The notes below the pieces were generated by a model that was given only the letters and a program-made list of their open reading frames with translations, did not search any database and was not told the DNA's origin. From assembly GCA_038363925.1 (NCBI GenBank), contig JAQQWL010000009.1, forward strand, positions 3,348,001-3,412,000: a stretch of 64,000 nucleotides of DNA, given 5' to 3'. The DNA comes from Apiospora phragmitis (Eukaryota; Ascomycota; Sordariomycetes; Amphisphaeriales; Apiosporaceae). Positions 35,019 through 46,045 of this stretch are shown one piece after another; positions within the stretch are counted from its first letter, which is position 1, and each line of letters starts with the position of its first letter. Made by a program: the position numbers and the translations under genes.

Positions 35019-35407
35019 ATGGCAGACGGAAACAAGGAAACGCTTCGAGAAAAGGCTTCCAAGAAGCTTCACGGGCCTGATGCTAACCCGATATGCTGGG
35101 CGACCCTATCAGTCTCAAGGCCGAAAGCAGCCCGACGAATCCTACCCCGGACGAGGAGGGAGCTACTCGGTCGCCATCGTCTAGCAGTCCCAGCGGAGGT
35201 GGCTCGGAAGCTCACGACAAAGAGAACAAGCAGGACAGCCGCAGTCGTGGAGAAGAGACGTTACGTGAGAAGGCGGCCAAGAAATTGAACGGTCCAGGGG
35301 CGAACCCAAGTCAACTGGGAGACCCTATCAGTCTCAAGAACGAAACGAGCGACCACATACCCAAGCCCGACGAGACAGGAGCCGGGTACCGAGAGTCTAA
35401 ACTATAG
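35019..35407 (+). CDS. Small hydrophilic protein with two tandem LREKAxKKL...LGDPISLK repeats
   Basis: MADGNKETLREKASKKLHG starts an intronless 129-residue protein once one missing base near 35092 is restored. Two modules are clear: ETLREKASKKLHGPDANP, then LGDPISLKAESS; and ETLREKAAKKLNGPGANP, then LGDPISLKNETS. They are separated by a Ser/Gly-rich acidic linker. There is no signal peptide or membrane segment, and the product is probably soluble and largely disordered. The repeats resemble low-complexity, stress-related fungal proteins, but I cannot name the family. The frame break lies exactly inside the first module, between ANP and LGDP, where the second module is intact; this makes the correction convincing. 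Confidence 0.68.
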
Positions 35408-35938
35408 TCAATCATGGTTCACGAAATCAGGATTATGTTGATGTACGCTATATTTTGGGCGTCTTTGCTGTTTACTCCGAGGCGGTTGTCATGCCTCATG
35501 GAAGATAGTCAGCTAGTAGGTCATCAATTAATTACCAACCTGCGGAAGTCATGAATCCAGGCGATATCATCCATACTACCGGCCATGGCGTGTGAGATTC
35601 CATTTATTCTTAATCATATTGGGGGAGGTTGCTAGCGAATGCTGGGGAATTTGGCAGTGGCACTGCTAATAGATGCAGATGGCGTGATGTGCTTACAAAC
35701 AACATGGAAAGTTCACAGTAATGATCAAGTAGCATCAGATAAATCTCTTCGATAAATTTCCATACATTGTATGCACCCTTAAGTGCAGCCCGGCATAGAC
35801 AAGATGGGTACGAGACGCCGTCCTTAAGATATCTGCTTTCCACTGCTAATAACACCTGACCGGAATCCACGTTCTTACTCCAACCCGTCTACTCGGCATT
35901 TAAGAAGTCCCAATCTGGGCGTACTCAGTTGGTCCACA
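35408..35938. other. Intergenic
   Basis: About 0.5 kb, no supported gene. Confidence 0.4.
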
Positions 35939-37275
35939 ATGTCTGTACGTCATGGGTCCCCATACTGATAACCTCTCCTGCTTTCCCATCACTGACACTT
36001 CCATTCGGCGGTAGAAGGACTTGGGGTATCAAAAGGATGGTAAATTTGTCCGTCCTGCATCGACTTTTCGCAATTTCATCTCCAAGGATCCTGCCTCGCA
36101 GTTCCCAGCTGAGAAAGGCCGATATGCGATGTAAGGAAACCGAACCTCCGATGAAATCTCTTCGCGACTTACCATCATATTCACAGTTATATCAGTACGG
36201 GATGTCCTTGGCTAAGTAATACATCATGGTATCCTCATGTCGCAAGTAAACTCAAAACCAACCCTTCAAGGCCCATCGCACCCTGATCGTACGCGGACTT
36301 AAACACCTCGAAGACATCATCGACCCCCACCTTGTTGGCAGTCTGAAGCTCCCTGTCGGATGGGTTTTCGATGGGACTTTCGGCTCATCTACCGAGGACC
36401 CCCTGCTTCCAGGCTTTACCGCCCTCCGCCAACTGTACGAGCTGGTCGAGCCCGGCTACAGCGGTCGCGTCACCGTCCCTGTCCTCTGGGACAAGGAGTC
36501 GGGCACCATCGTCAACAACGAATCAAGCGAGATCATCCGCATGTTCTACACCGAGTTCGACGACTTGCTTGCGCCAGAGTACCGCGAGGCTAACCGACCT
36601 GGTGGCGGTCTGTTCCCGGAGCCCTTGCGGTCGCAGATCGATGAGCTCAACGAGTGGGTGTACAGCACGGTATGCCATTTCCCCGCGTTTCGTCTTGCCC
36701 TCGAAGCGTATATCGTGGGTGGTTAATACTTGGCTATCCGCAAGCTTGCTGGCAATTCCCCTTTCAAGACATTAGTCGTCTAAAGGAGCACGGCTAATAC
36801 GGAGAGGTGATAGGTGAATAACGGCGTCTACAAAACGGGCTTCGCCAAAACCCAGGAGGCATACGAGGAGAACTTGTATCCGCTCTTTGCGTTTCTGGAC
36901 AGACTGGAGGCCATCCTAGCATCCCACCCGAAGCAGGCCTTCCTCTTCGGTGATCATATCACTGAGGCAGACGTGCGGCTGTACACCACGTTAATACGGT
37001 TTGACATCGGCTACGTACCCGTCTTCTACTGCAACCTCAAGACCATTCGCCATGACTATCCGCATCTACACCTTTGGCTCCGTCGGCTATATTGGGACCA
37101 GGGCCCAGCGACAGCGGGTGCTGCATTCCACAGAGCCACAGAGCCGTGGATCAAGTACTATGGCGAGGGCTACGCCATAAGTCGACAAGTAGTAGTGACC
37201 CCAGAGTCACCTCTCATCATCCCCAGGGCCCCGTCGGTTCTAGTAGAGCCCCTGAAAGAGAACGAAAAGCTGTGA
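35939..37275 (+). CDS. Glutathionyl-hydroquinone reductase / omega-Xi class glutathione transferase (ECM4/YqjG type)
   Basis: Five exons: 35939-35944 (only Met-Ser), 36015-36130, 36187-36211, 36271-36669 and 36814-37275, summing to 336 codons in frame. The active site STGCPWAHRT is split by intron 3, with the catalytic Cys in the 25-base exon 3. Downstream are [19 protein letters not shown] (glutathione site), [28 protein letters not shown] and [14 protein letters not shown], all family hallmarks. These enzymes reduce glutathionyl-hydroquinones using a second glutathione and are cytosolic. Intron 3 appears to start with CT (TGG|CTAAGT) instead of GT, although everything else fits, so either a base is wrong or splicing is impaired. 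The first exon is only six bases, with a GTACGT donor. Confidence 0.85.
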
Positions 37276-39800
37276 TTAGCTCGATCGGTTGCTTTTTCTT
37301 TTCTTTCGAGAAATTATAGCCACAGCAATACCGATATGGAATGAAACCAAAATACTGCTGAACTATACGAACTGCGTACTAGCTTGTACACTGATAACGT
37401 GTGTCCGTTGGACATTTTCGGGGAGGGGGCTGACAAACACAGCTTTCAAGATATTTGACTGCTAAGGATTTCCCAAGGTAAAAGACCAGTTGGATGTCTG
37501 GTGGCTGGCTGATCACCATGGCATCACTTTACGGCCAGTCTATTCCTGTGCTTGCAGAGTACCTATTGGACTCCTCAGCTATGTTTGGCAGGTCAGCTGA
37601 TTATGCTGATGAAAAGGGTATCAGCCACATCGACTTGCTTAGCTACCGCTTAGTTCATGACCAGAGGCCGTAGATCATATGTTTCTTCTGACTTTCCAGC
37701 GCCCAGACAGGAAGTCTAGAGAGTCGCTTGTCTAGCTTTGTGGTCCCCCGTGGCGGTGCCAGCCTAGGCAGGCACTTGGGCTTCCTCCACACTCAGGATG
37801 ATATCAGTATCGATAGACCAAGAATACTAATCATCTCGGTAATCTCACGTACCTACTTGGCAAATGTGCTTCAGGCAGTTCCAGGGTGTGATCAACATGG
37901 ATGCTCTGAACTCCGGCTTTACATGTGAAGGGACCTGTCCGTTGTAGTTACTTGTATGTCGATGGACCTCCCAGATGCCTTCCTGTCTAGTTTTAAACAT
38001 ACCGTGGTGAAAAGTTGGACCAGCCATCATGTCAAATGAATGTATAGTAAATATATGTTTCATAACAGAGAAGTGCATTGTAGGGCTATGCTTGGGGCCT
38101 AATTGGAAATGCCAAGCATCCGAGGCTGATTTCCTGTTCGTTCATGCCACACTTTTCATCGTTGTTTATTGCCGCCGAATTCGACCGACATCGAGGCCAG
38201 ATTGGCTTTGGGGTCTTCACACATTCCCCTCCTAAACAACGTATGCCCAGGTTTCTCAATGAAGATTTTCCTTCCTCCAACTGGTAGCACTAAAACGCCT
38301 CAAGATCAACGAGGTTTACGCTTTGGTCTTCGCAACAGCTTCCTGGTACGTTCCCAATTTACGGCGTGCCATATATTCGTTCAATCACCGAGGTCCAACA
38401 TCCGACACAATCATCACACCCCAGGCAGCCCACACATCGTCCCCATGGAGTAGTCATCCACCTTACTGGCATCAGACTGCGGAAGACGATCAAACAATTC
38501 TCAGGGAAAAATCATGGTACACGAGCTACAGCTTTGAAGAAGAAACTATGTTTCTTCATAGTAGTTTGTGTAACTTGATGAGAATATCATAAATAGACAG
38601 AGAGAAAGGGGGAGGGATTTTGCATGGCGGCGTTCAGACCGAGTATATCGCTGCTCTACTGCCGGTGGTGCTTGATACCATAACCAGCGCTCTCTAGACC
38701 TTCCTCCACGCCACCAATGATCTATAGATCCAGTGAGTTCAACATGGGGAAGAAGGTGACTGTCTAAAACATGACAAAGCAGCAAATGTGGCGCGTTCTA
38801 GAGTCTTCGTCATTGAGTCAAGTGAGGCCCCTTAATCATCATCATCTGCATTCCCGTAAAATAATCTACGTTCACGTAGACTTACCACAGCAACACGTCT
38901 TTGGAAAGGATAATTAGCCCTTCATAGGTCCAGACGGAATGTATCAGGTTTGTGATTGCCAGCTACCATATGATGTATCTAATTTTAAGTACCCCTTTCG
39001 CCCCCTATGACGAACCAAGACGCCAATGTTGAAGCAGTAAGTCCTGCAAGCCATAATGCATTTCAATACTGCTAATCAGTCAAGGCTGACATAGTTGGAG
39101 CTCCTATTTTCCGTCATAGCCACCCAGTAGAGAGTGTTGGGAGCCCCCAATGTGCAATAGAGAGCCAGAGAGATCGACTGGACGGAATCTGGCACGAGTG
39201 GTAAAATCCGTACATATGGTACTTACACAAGCCCAAAGTGACAAAGCATGGTACTGTATGCAAATATATTACCAGATGCAACTTGGTACACTTCTGCCCC
39301 AGGAGACTCGTAGCTTACCCCAGGCATATATTCCAATCATCCATCAGACATAACAATACGGACATCCATTCAGCCTAGGGTATAATCAAAGCGTGTAACG
39401 TACAAAGGAAGAGAAGAATGTGAAAATAGGTTAGAGTTTGTGGATGGCGAATGGATGTTGTCACACTGGGCAGGAACTCGTCGACGAGAAAAGGTGCATT
39501 GTGATTTCTTTGGCCGTATATGATTGTGCATTTCCCCTAAGGGTCCGCTGACCAAAGCAAATGACCAGCTGTGGTGATTGCAACCAACCCGTGGTAACCT
39601 CAAGTACTTTAGGTAGACAATACTTCCTCCTAGGCCGAGTTCTCCACAGTCGAATCACTACCTCCCGCCCAAAGCACTCTCTACCTAACCTACTCACCAC
39701 TCTATTCACTCTCATCCCCTTCGTCCTGCACAACAAACAAGATCAAACTTGAACCAAGTAAACACCACATAAAATCACGACCATCATCCACCTCGCAACC
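37276..39800. other. Long intergenic region
   Basis: About 2.5 kb without an assigned gene. A possible 49-codon spliced ORF (39007-39204) is described under findings. The last 150 bases before 39801 are C/T-rich, leader-like sequence. Confidence 0.4.
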
Positions 39801-41260
39801 ATGACTCCCGAGCAAGAGAGAGACATCATCTTCCTGGTCATGATGAAGACCAACCCGAAGCTTTCTGGTGGCAACTGGAACGAGATTGCACCCAAAGTTG
39901 GCTTGGGCTCCGAGATTGTTCGGTAAGTTGATCTATCCTTTTGCTGTTTCTGTCCTGTTGGTCAGCGACCACTGGTTGCCAAGCCGAGCCACATTCGGGC
40001 TCCCTGTCGAGCCGCGACCAGCCGCGCCGGGGCTATGTCCTATTTCGAAGACTTTGTTGTGTGCCTTGGGCCCACGACAACGAGGTTCACGACATTCTGT
40101 TCTCTACCTGTAACATGGACTTCCCTCCCTCTATGCACCTGCTTTCTTACCTCTACCTCTCAATGCCACCCGCCGGGTTTTTCTACTGTCTTCATCACAC
40201 GCCCTTTCCCGCCCTCGGCCTCGAGACACAGCAACCATGACGGCCCCTATGAACAAAGACGAGAAATTCATGGCGGTGACCTTGATCATGGCCCTGAATC
40301 CCGCACTGGGGCCAGATGACTGGATGCCCCTCATTGACTGCATGGCATCGATGACCAAGTACAAGGATGGGCAAGCTGTTTCTACTTTCAGGATTTTTCT
40401 ACGATTCCATCCACCCCATCAGCAAACAGACCTTCCCTGCCCCCATCGTGTACCCTCCCTCTCCCTACCTTCCCCGGCCACAAGCCCGCTTTTTGTTTTG
40501 TCTCGAACTATTCGGCACCTGGTTTATTTTCTCTGCATCTACCACCGCCGGGATCAAAACCTCGACATTCTCGTCACATTCTCTTCATTGACTTGACCTT
40601 CCTTCACTTTGCACTCAACCCTTCCCGGAAACCCAGAGTCCATCGCCATTCTCTTCGCAATGCATCCCGACCTACTTCTTGTCATGACTATCATGCAGGT
40701 GAATAATCCCACCTTTGCTGTGACCAACTGGAAGCAAATCGCTGCCAATGCCAACCAGCATCCCGCCTATGTGAAGCAAGTAACTAATACTCGATCAATA
40801 CCCTATATCATGTTTGCTTTTATTGATGCGGAAACATCATGTTGTTTCACTCCCCCCGAATCTCATCTTCAAGAATGCAAAGCTGACCAATACCAACCCA
40901 ACAGGAAGAGGTTCGCCGCCTTGCGTAAGGAGTTCTTGGAACATGAGGCTAGCAAGGGAGCCGCCAGCACCCCCGCTGCTGCCTCCCCCTCCAAGAAGGC
41001 TACTGCCTCTCCCTCCAAGAAGCGCGGCCATACCAACAAGGCTGCCGAGGAGGACGATTCCGAGCCCGAGGCAACCCCGGCCAAGAAGCAGCGAAGCAGC
41101 CGACCCTCCAACAAGGGAAAGGCCCCTGCCTGCCAAGGTTGAGGCCGACTCGGACGAGGGTGATGAAAACGAGGTTAGTCTGCATCCATGTTCATGTCCA
41201 AATTCGTTGCTATGACCTGACCACTGAACTGATGAATATTCCACTCGCGATTAGGTTTAA
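39801..41260 (+). CDS. Myb/SANT-like small nuclear protein with three alternative first exons
   Basis: Main model: exon 1a 39801-39922, shared exon 40905-41173, last exon 41255-41260. Exon 1a codes MTPEQERDIIFLVMM...GNWNEIAPKVGLGSEIVR and the shared exon continues KRFAALRKEFLEHEASKG. Together they form a helix-turn-helix of the fungal Myb-like kind (hydrophobic helix 1, Trp helix 2, helix 3 RKRFAALRK). The tail has two SPSKK motifs, KKRGHTNK and an acidic patch, as in DNA-binding small basic proteins. Two more exons with their own ATG, 40237-40358 and 40660-40775, encode related N-termini and end in the same phase. One extra base near 41131 must be removed for the shared exon to end ADSDEGDENE, then V and TAA across the last intron (GTTAGT...GATTAG). 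Corrected length is 131 codons plus stop with exon 1a. Confidence 0.72.
40237..40358 (+). other. Alternative first exon 1b of the Myb-like locus
   Basis: A CAACC-ATG start opens MTAPMNKDEKFMAVTLIMALNP, then a Trp at the same relative place as in exon 1a (GPDDWMPLI). The exon is 122 nt, exactly the length of exon 1a, and ends in phase 2 at a GTACAA donor (ACC AA|GTACAAGG). Splicing to the shared acceptor would read MTK-KRFAALRKEF. C/T-rich sequence before the ATG looks like an independent leader. Expression is not shown by sequence alone. Confidence 0.55.
40660..40775 (+). other. Alternative first exon 1c of the Myb-like locus
   Basis: ATG 40660 opens MHPDLLLVMTIMQVNNPTF, followed by VTNWKQIAANANQHPAYVK. 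The exon is 116 nt and also phase 2 if the GC donor GTGAA|GCAAGT is used, giving YVK-KRFAALRKEF. A GT donor four bases later works only with a different acceptor in the shared exon (AAG|AGG), giving YVKQ-RFAALRKEF. The intron to the shared exon is 129 bases and free of stops, so retention would also stay in frame. Confidence 0.5.
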
Positions 41261-44172
41261 GCACCACCCTTCCCTTCTCCCGTCCATCATGGGTAGCTCG
41301 TTCATATCGACGACCGCATGTCTCATTGCAGCAGGAACAGACATCGATATATCCACTGGGGATACTTGGCTCCGCAGAGAAACATTTGGTGTCTTTTCGC
41401 CATGGATATTCATGAGATTATGAGATTCTGGAAGTAGGCTCAGAGAGTTGATGCATGACTTTGACTAATACAAGTCCACATGACCTGAATCTCCCCCCCC
41501 CTGCAGTTGTGAGCCTTTCATAAAAGCTAATTCCAGTATACCGTAATGCTCCAGTCTCGATGCCCCCTCCCACCCAAGTCTGCTGTTGGTTTTCTATTCA
41601 AATGCTAGGACCTACTGTCCAAGCTAGATGCTGCAGTACTTGCAACAGTGCCACCATGATACATTACACAATCATTTCGTCATCAGCTTCAGAAAGTCTA
41701 CTGAGGGCATCATATCAGGCACCTACCATACTTTCGGCCCGATTCGTTGTCATCTCGTACATAAAGGCATATATCATTAAATCTCCATGGCTCGGGACGG
41801 TAACAGTGCCATCGTACGGCAAACACTCGCGCTGCAGAGCATATGAGAGACACCTAGCCTCAACAGCAAGCGCCCCAGGAAGCGCCTTGCAAGACCATCA
41901 TGCTGCATACTGCCGCTTAGAAGGAAATGGAATCATCGGTGAAAGCCATCAATTCGAGACTTTTCCGGGTGGCCACCATGGCCCAGGCCTATCTATGTAG
42001 GTGCCTAGGGCTGAGCTCCGAGGGGCACGGCGCCGGCTGATGACGGCGGCGATTGATTGCCAAGTCACCATGGCGTCCGTGATGAAGATGAAGATCAACC
42101 ATGTTGCCTGGCCTCAGAATCCCGAAAATATGATAGCTGCAGGACCTTATGTGCAAATGTAGGCTTGGCAAAAGTCGGTAGCAGATTCACAGAAAGCTTG
42201 CTTGAATCAGGTACAGAAGCGGGCTGGCTGGGGTGGATGGGACGATGGGCATGTCTATGGTCCAAGGGTGGTTGGCCACTGCGACGCTGGACAGCGGGCA
42301 GGCAGGCGGGGAAAGTGTGGGAGGCGGGCGGGCGGCAGGCAGCAGAGTTCAGTTCAGCCCACAATGGAGATAATGATCACAGGAACAAAAATAGAACTGA
42401 CGGAGAGAGGAAATTACAAGCAATGTATCTGGCGAGAGAAAAGACCCCTGTAGCTGCCCCATGCTTTTGTTTTTATTAACCATTGCATGGAAGTTCTCTG
42501 TCACATCACCACAGTTCGGGACCGGCGCACAGAGCGGCGCAGGCAGTTATGCTTATTCGCCTGGCTGGATCAAATGGATTCCCACCCCGGCCATGGCGCA
42601 GACCCTTCCACGAACACACACCATCAGGATGATGATCGATCTGATCAGCAACCGTCCACCTAGAGCTAGCCCGAGGTTTCACGTAGAGCCACACAGAGGA
42701 GATGATGAAGGAGAAGAAGAAGAAAAAAAGGCCGTTTGGTGGACATTGTCAGCCTTGTACGAAAATAGCTACACTCACTGCACTAGAAATGAAGCTAACC
42801 GAACCTTAGCGATGGGTCATTGTCCCGACAGCCGACAGACGAGCTGCGCGTGTGTGGCGTGGCTGTGCCTGTCCTTTGTTCTGTCCAGTATCATGACTAC
42901 AGTACTCAGGAACGGCCAGAAAATTATTATTGGCCTATCCATGACAGACAGCCACGATAGATGACAGATCCGTTCGGGTGGGATTGCTATGCCATGCCAC
43001 GTAATCGTAATCGACTGCCCACTTTCTTCTGGTCGCAGTGGATCATCTGCAGAAGGGGTGGGAGCTGGGCTTGGGCTCTCTACATTTCATTCAGTACTGT
43101 ACAATCGAAAACAATTGCACCGCATCTTCATGTTTCAATCGATGCCGATTAACCTCCGCCATGCTGCCCATCTGCGTACCCCATTGTGGCCTAAGGTAGC
43201 CAGCTAGCTTGCAGGCTTCAAGGGCCGACAGATGGGCCAGAACCTCGATGCTCTATGTGTAGGGGAAGCGGTCGCCGACCACGCTGGAGAAGGAAGAGAA
43301 CCCCATCCAACAGCCCCGTATATCATATAAGGCTTTGCCACCAAGTGTGGAGTATATAACTCTTCTAACTCGATGGAGCTGAGCCCTAGCGACGTAGCTG
43401 GGCAGTAGAAGGGTGCAGAGGCAGAGGCCAACACAGACCCGTTGTTTGTAATATATGGACACGGTCAGCCGCACGCAGGCTTATGCACCTCTCTGCACCT
43501 CTCTCTGCAGGCCACTGGATACCACTGCTGCACTGTACTTAGGGTTATGTAGCAAAAGAAAGAAAGGAGCAAGACCGTTGCGGTGGTGGCTGGAAAAGCG
43601 TCATCTCACCAGCTGTCTCGAGTATATCTGCCAATCGCGACGATCCTGCGCTCGTTCCATTGGACAAGCGAGTCTTGCTAGACGCGCGAGGGTGATGGGT
43701 GACGGGACGGGAATATTTCTGCACTTTGCTGGAACCAGACTAACCTAGAAGACAAGAATAGCTCCAAGTCGATATTAGGGCAGGTACTGTATATTCCCAC
43801 CTGCGACTAACCATATCCAGACAAGCCATCGCGTCTAGGCACTATTTGGGACGTGGACCTGATGACATCTCATGGCAGCAGTAGTGTCTGGGGACATCCC
43901 GGCGAGGATGCTCCAGCGACTCTCGCAGTGCTCGACCAGGGTCTCGCTAGCCAAAATAGGCTGTCTGGCCGTCTCCCCAATACTCGTCCAGATTGGCGCA
44001 GCTGCCGAGCTGCTTTCCCCCTTGTTTCGTCCAGAAGGCACCGGTCTTCTCACCTAGGCCTGCTAGCCGCTCCCTCTCATCTCTCGCCGTATATGCTACC
44101 CCCCTTCTGCCAGACTCTCTGCTTTGGCTTCTTCCGGGTAGGCGGGCGGATCAAGGAACTAGCCAGCACCGC

Positions 44173-44211
<39 letters not shown>

Positions 44212-44711
44212 GTCTTTGGTCTTGGGGTAGCAGGCATAGCATTGGGCCATGCATACATCTGATCTGATGTGCGCATACCTACCCTACTATTCACCCTACC
44301 TCAGCTAAGCCCTGAGTGTGGAGACTGATGATCCGGAAATCTCAAAATGGACCCCTTCAAGACTGGCTTTTGCCGCAATGGTTATTTTCCAGCCTCTCGA
44401 CTAGAGCGGTCAGAACCGCTGTCCGTCAGAATGTGTAACGTTAACTGATGACCCGCGTTACTCCAGTCGATTCATAGGCCTGCCCATGTTCCTGCAGGAG
44501 GCTAGTTCGGATGAGAGGCACGATTGAGCCATTACTTATATCTAGACCTGACCCCCATGGCCAAGTACCTGGGGTCTACTATTCCGAGCCGATGTCACTT
44601 ACCTTCATTCCGGACTCATCCCGTACTTATCCAGGACAACTCCTCCGCCCCTTTCCCATCTCCCACTTCCACCAACTCCGTATACCACCACTCAGACCAA
44701 CTGCTTCCACC
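41261..44711. promoter_or_regulatory. Long region upstream of the bZIP gene
   Basis: About 3.4 kb without a supported gene. It contains a G-rich tract (42294-42342), a purine-rich run GAAGAAGAAGAAAAAAAGG near 42713 and an (AG)n repeat (44176-44208). The final 200 bases are an open frame into the bZIP gene but look like leader. The length suggests an extended promoter, which is inference. Confidence 0.4.
44176..44208 (+). repeat. (AG)n microsatellite
   Basis: An uninterrupted run of about 16 AG dinucleotides in the region upstream of the bZIP gene. Confidence 0.9.
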
Positions 44712-46045
44712 ATGCCGGGCTCCTCTCGATCGCCAAACCCAGTGTCATCGCGATGCAGTCGCTCCCAGACCATATCGTACGCAGACCTCATGAAACCCGA
44801 CGAAGACTGGACCAAGCTTCCAGATGCTTCGGAGCGGAGGAAGATCCAGAATCGTCTTGCTCAACGAGCATACAGTAAGTTCCTCCTAGAACCCGCCCGT
44901 TCCGGCTTCCTGCTAAAGTCCGCTGCCCAGGACGCAACATGCGAGACAGGACCAAGGAGGTCGAGAAGCTGAAGAGACAGCTACAGCAGTTTCAAGAAGG
45001 ACAGGGACGAAGAGGCACACCTCCCTCCGAGGCCGAATCGTCCGTCTCTGGCGCGAGCAGCCCATGCAGGAGCGACACGACGCATTCCACCCACTCGGAC
45101 GCTGCGACGCCACCCATGATCACGGCATCCGACTGGATGGGGAACTACCTTTGGTCTCAGACAGCCGAGGCACAGCAGGCCCATGGCCTGGGACTCATGA
45201 ACAACGGTCCTCAGGCTCCTGGCTACGACGCACCGTCTTTCTTCCCTTCGGTTCCTTCTTCTCACGAACCGGCTGTCAGCTCAACACCGCCCGTGGGTTC
45301 GCGAAGTCGTGCCGTGTCGACCTCATCCAACATGTCGTCTCCTGACAACTACCCGCAACAACTGCGCGGCAACGTGCCGCCACACCTATCGTCGTCATCC
45401 AGGGGGCCCAGCCCCTCCAACGCCTCTTCACCGTGGCCGCAGCCTCAACGGCACGACAGCTACGACGGCCTCCATGTTCCCGTTACCTCGGCGCAACCCA
45501 GCCCCCTGCTTGTGGACACATGCGCGCATCAAGGCCACATGCTCGGCATGCCTCCCGCCGGCTACCATCACATGTACTCAAGCCGAGAACACTTGGGGGT
45601 GCCACGTCCTGAAGCGGCCTTCTCGCTCGACGACGACATGACACCGACTGCCACATACCCCACGCCGCCCGACACCGACCTGGCCTGGTACCACAGCAGT
45701 CGATCTGACGCCAACATGACGGGCCGCGCACGCAGCCCCTCAGCGGCGTCATCGACGTACCAATCCAACATGAGCATTGGGGATCAGCAGCAGCAGCAGC
45801 AGGCACCGCCCGGTCTGCCCGGTCTGCCCGAGACGAGCGCGCCACTTCTGCACCTGGCGGTGGCGGGTGGCTCGATGGATACGCTGCGGCTGCTGCTACA
45901 GCGCTACGACGTGGCCATCAACGGACTCGATGCGCAGGGCTACACGCCGCTGCAGCGAGCCGTCATGACTGGGCGGACGGAAATGGTGGGGGTTCTGCTG
46001 GAGCACGGGGCGAGCGTCGAGGGAACCAAGAGCGAGACGCAATAA
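44712..46045 (+). CDS. bZIP transcription factor with C-terminal ankyrin repeats
   Basis: Exons 44712-44874 and 44931-46045 sum to 426 codons. The basic region, split by the intron, reads RRKIQNRLAQRAYRRNMRDR and has the Asn...Arg contacts of bZIP proteins. It is followed by a short leucine-zipper-like helix (VEKLKRQLQQFQE). The long middle is Ser/Pro-rich with a polyglutamine run (six Gln near 45787). Residues from about 345 form ankyrin repeats: APLLHLAVAGGSMDTLRLLL and GYTPLQRAVMTGRTEMVGVL. bZIP plus ankyrin is a fungal-specific combination of nuclear regulators; targets are unknown. An in-frame ATG at 44511 would add 67 residues, but that segment looks like untranslated leader. The zipper is short, so dimerisation may rely on other parts. 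Confidence 0.9.

Noticed and set aside
42057..42479. 140-codon ORF over the G-rich tract
   Set aside because: Composition follows the G-rich repeats, not a protein.
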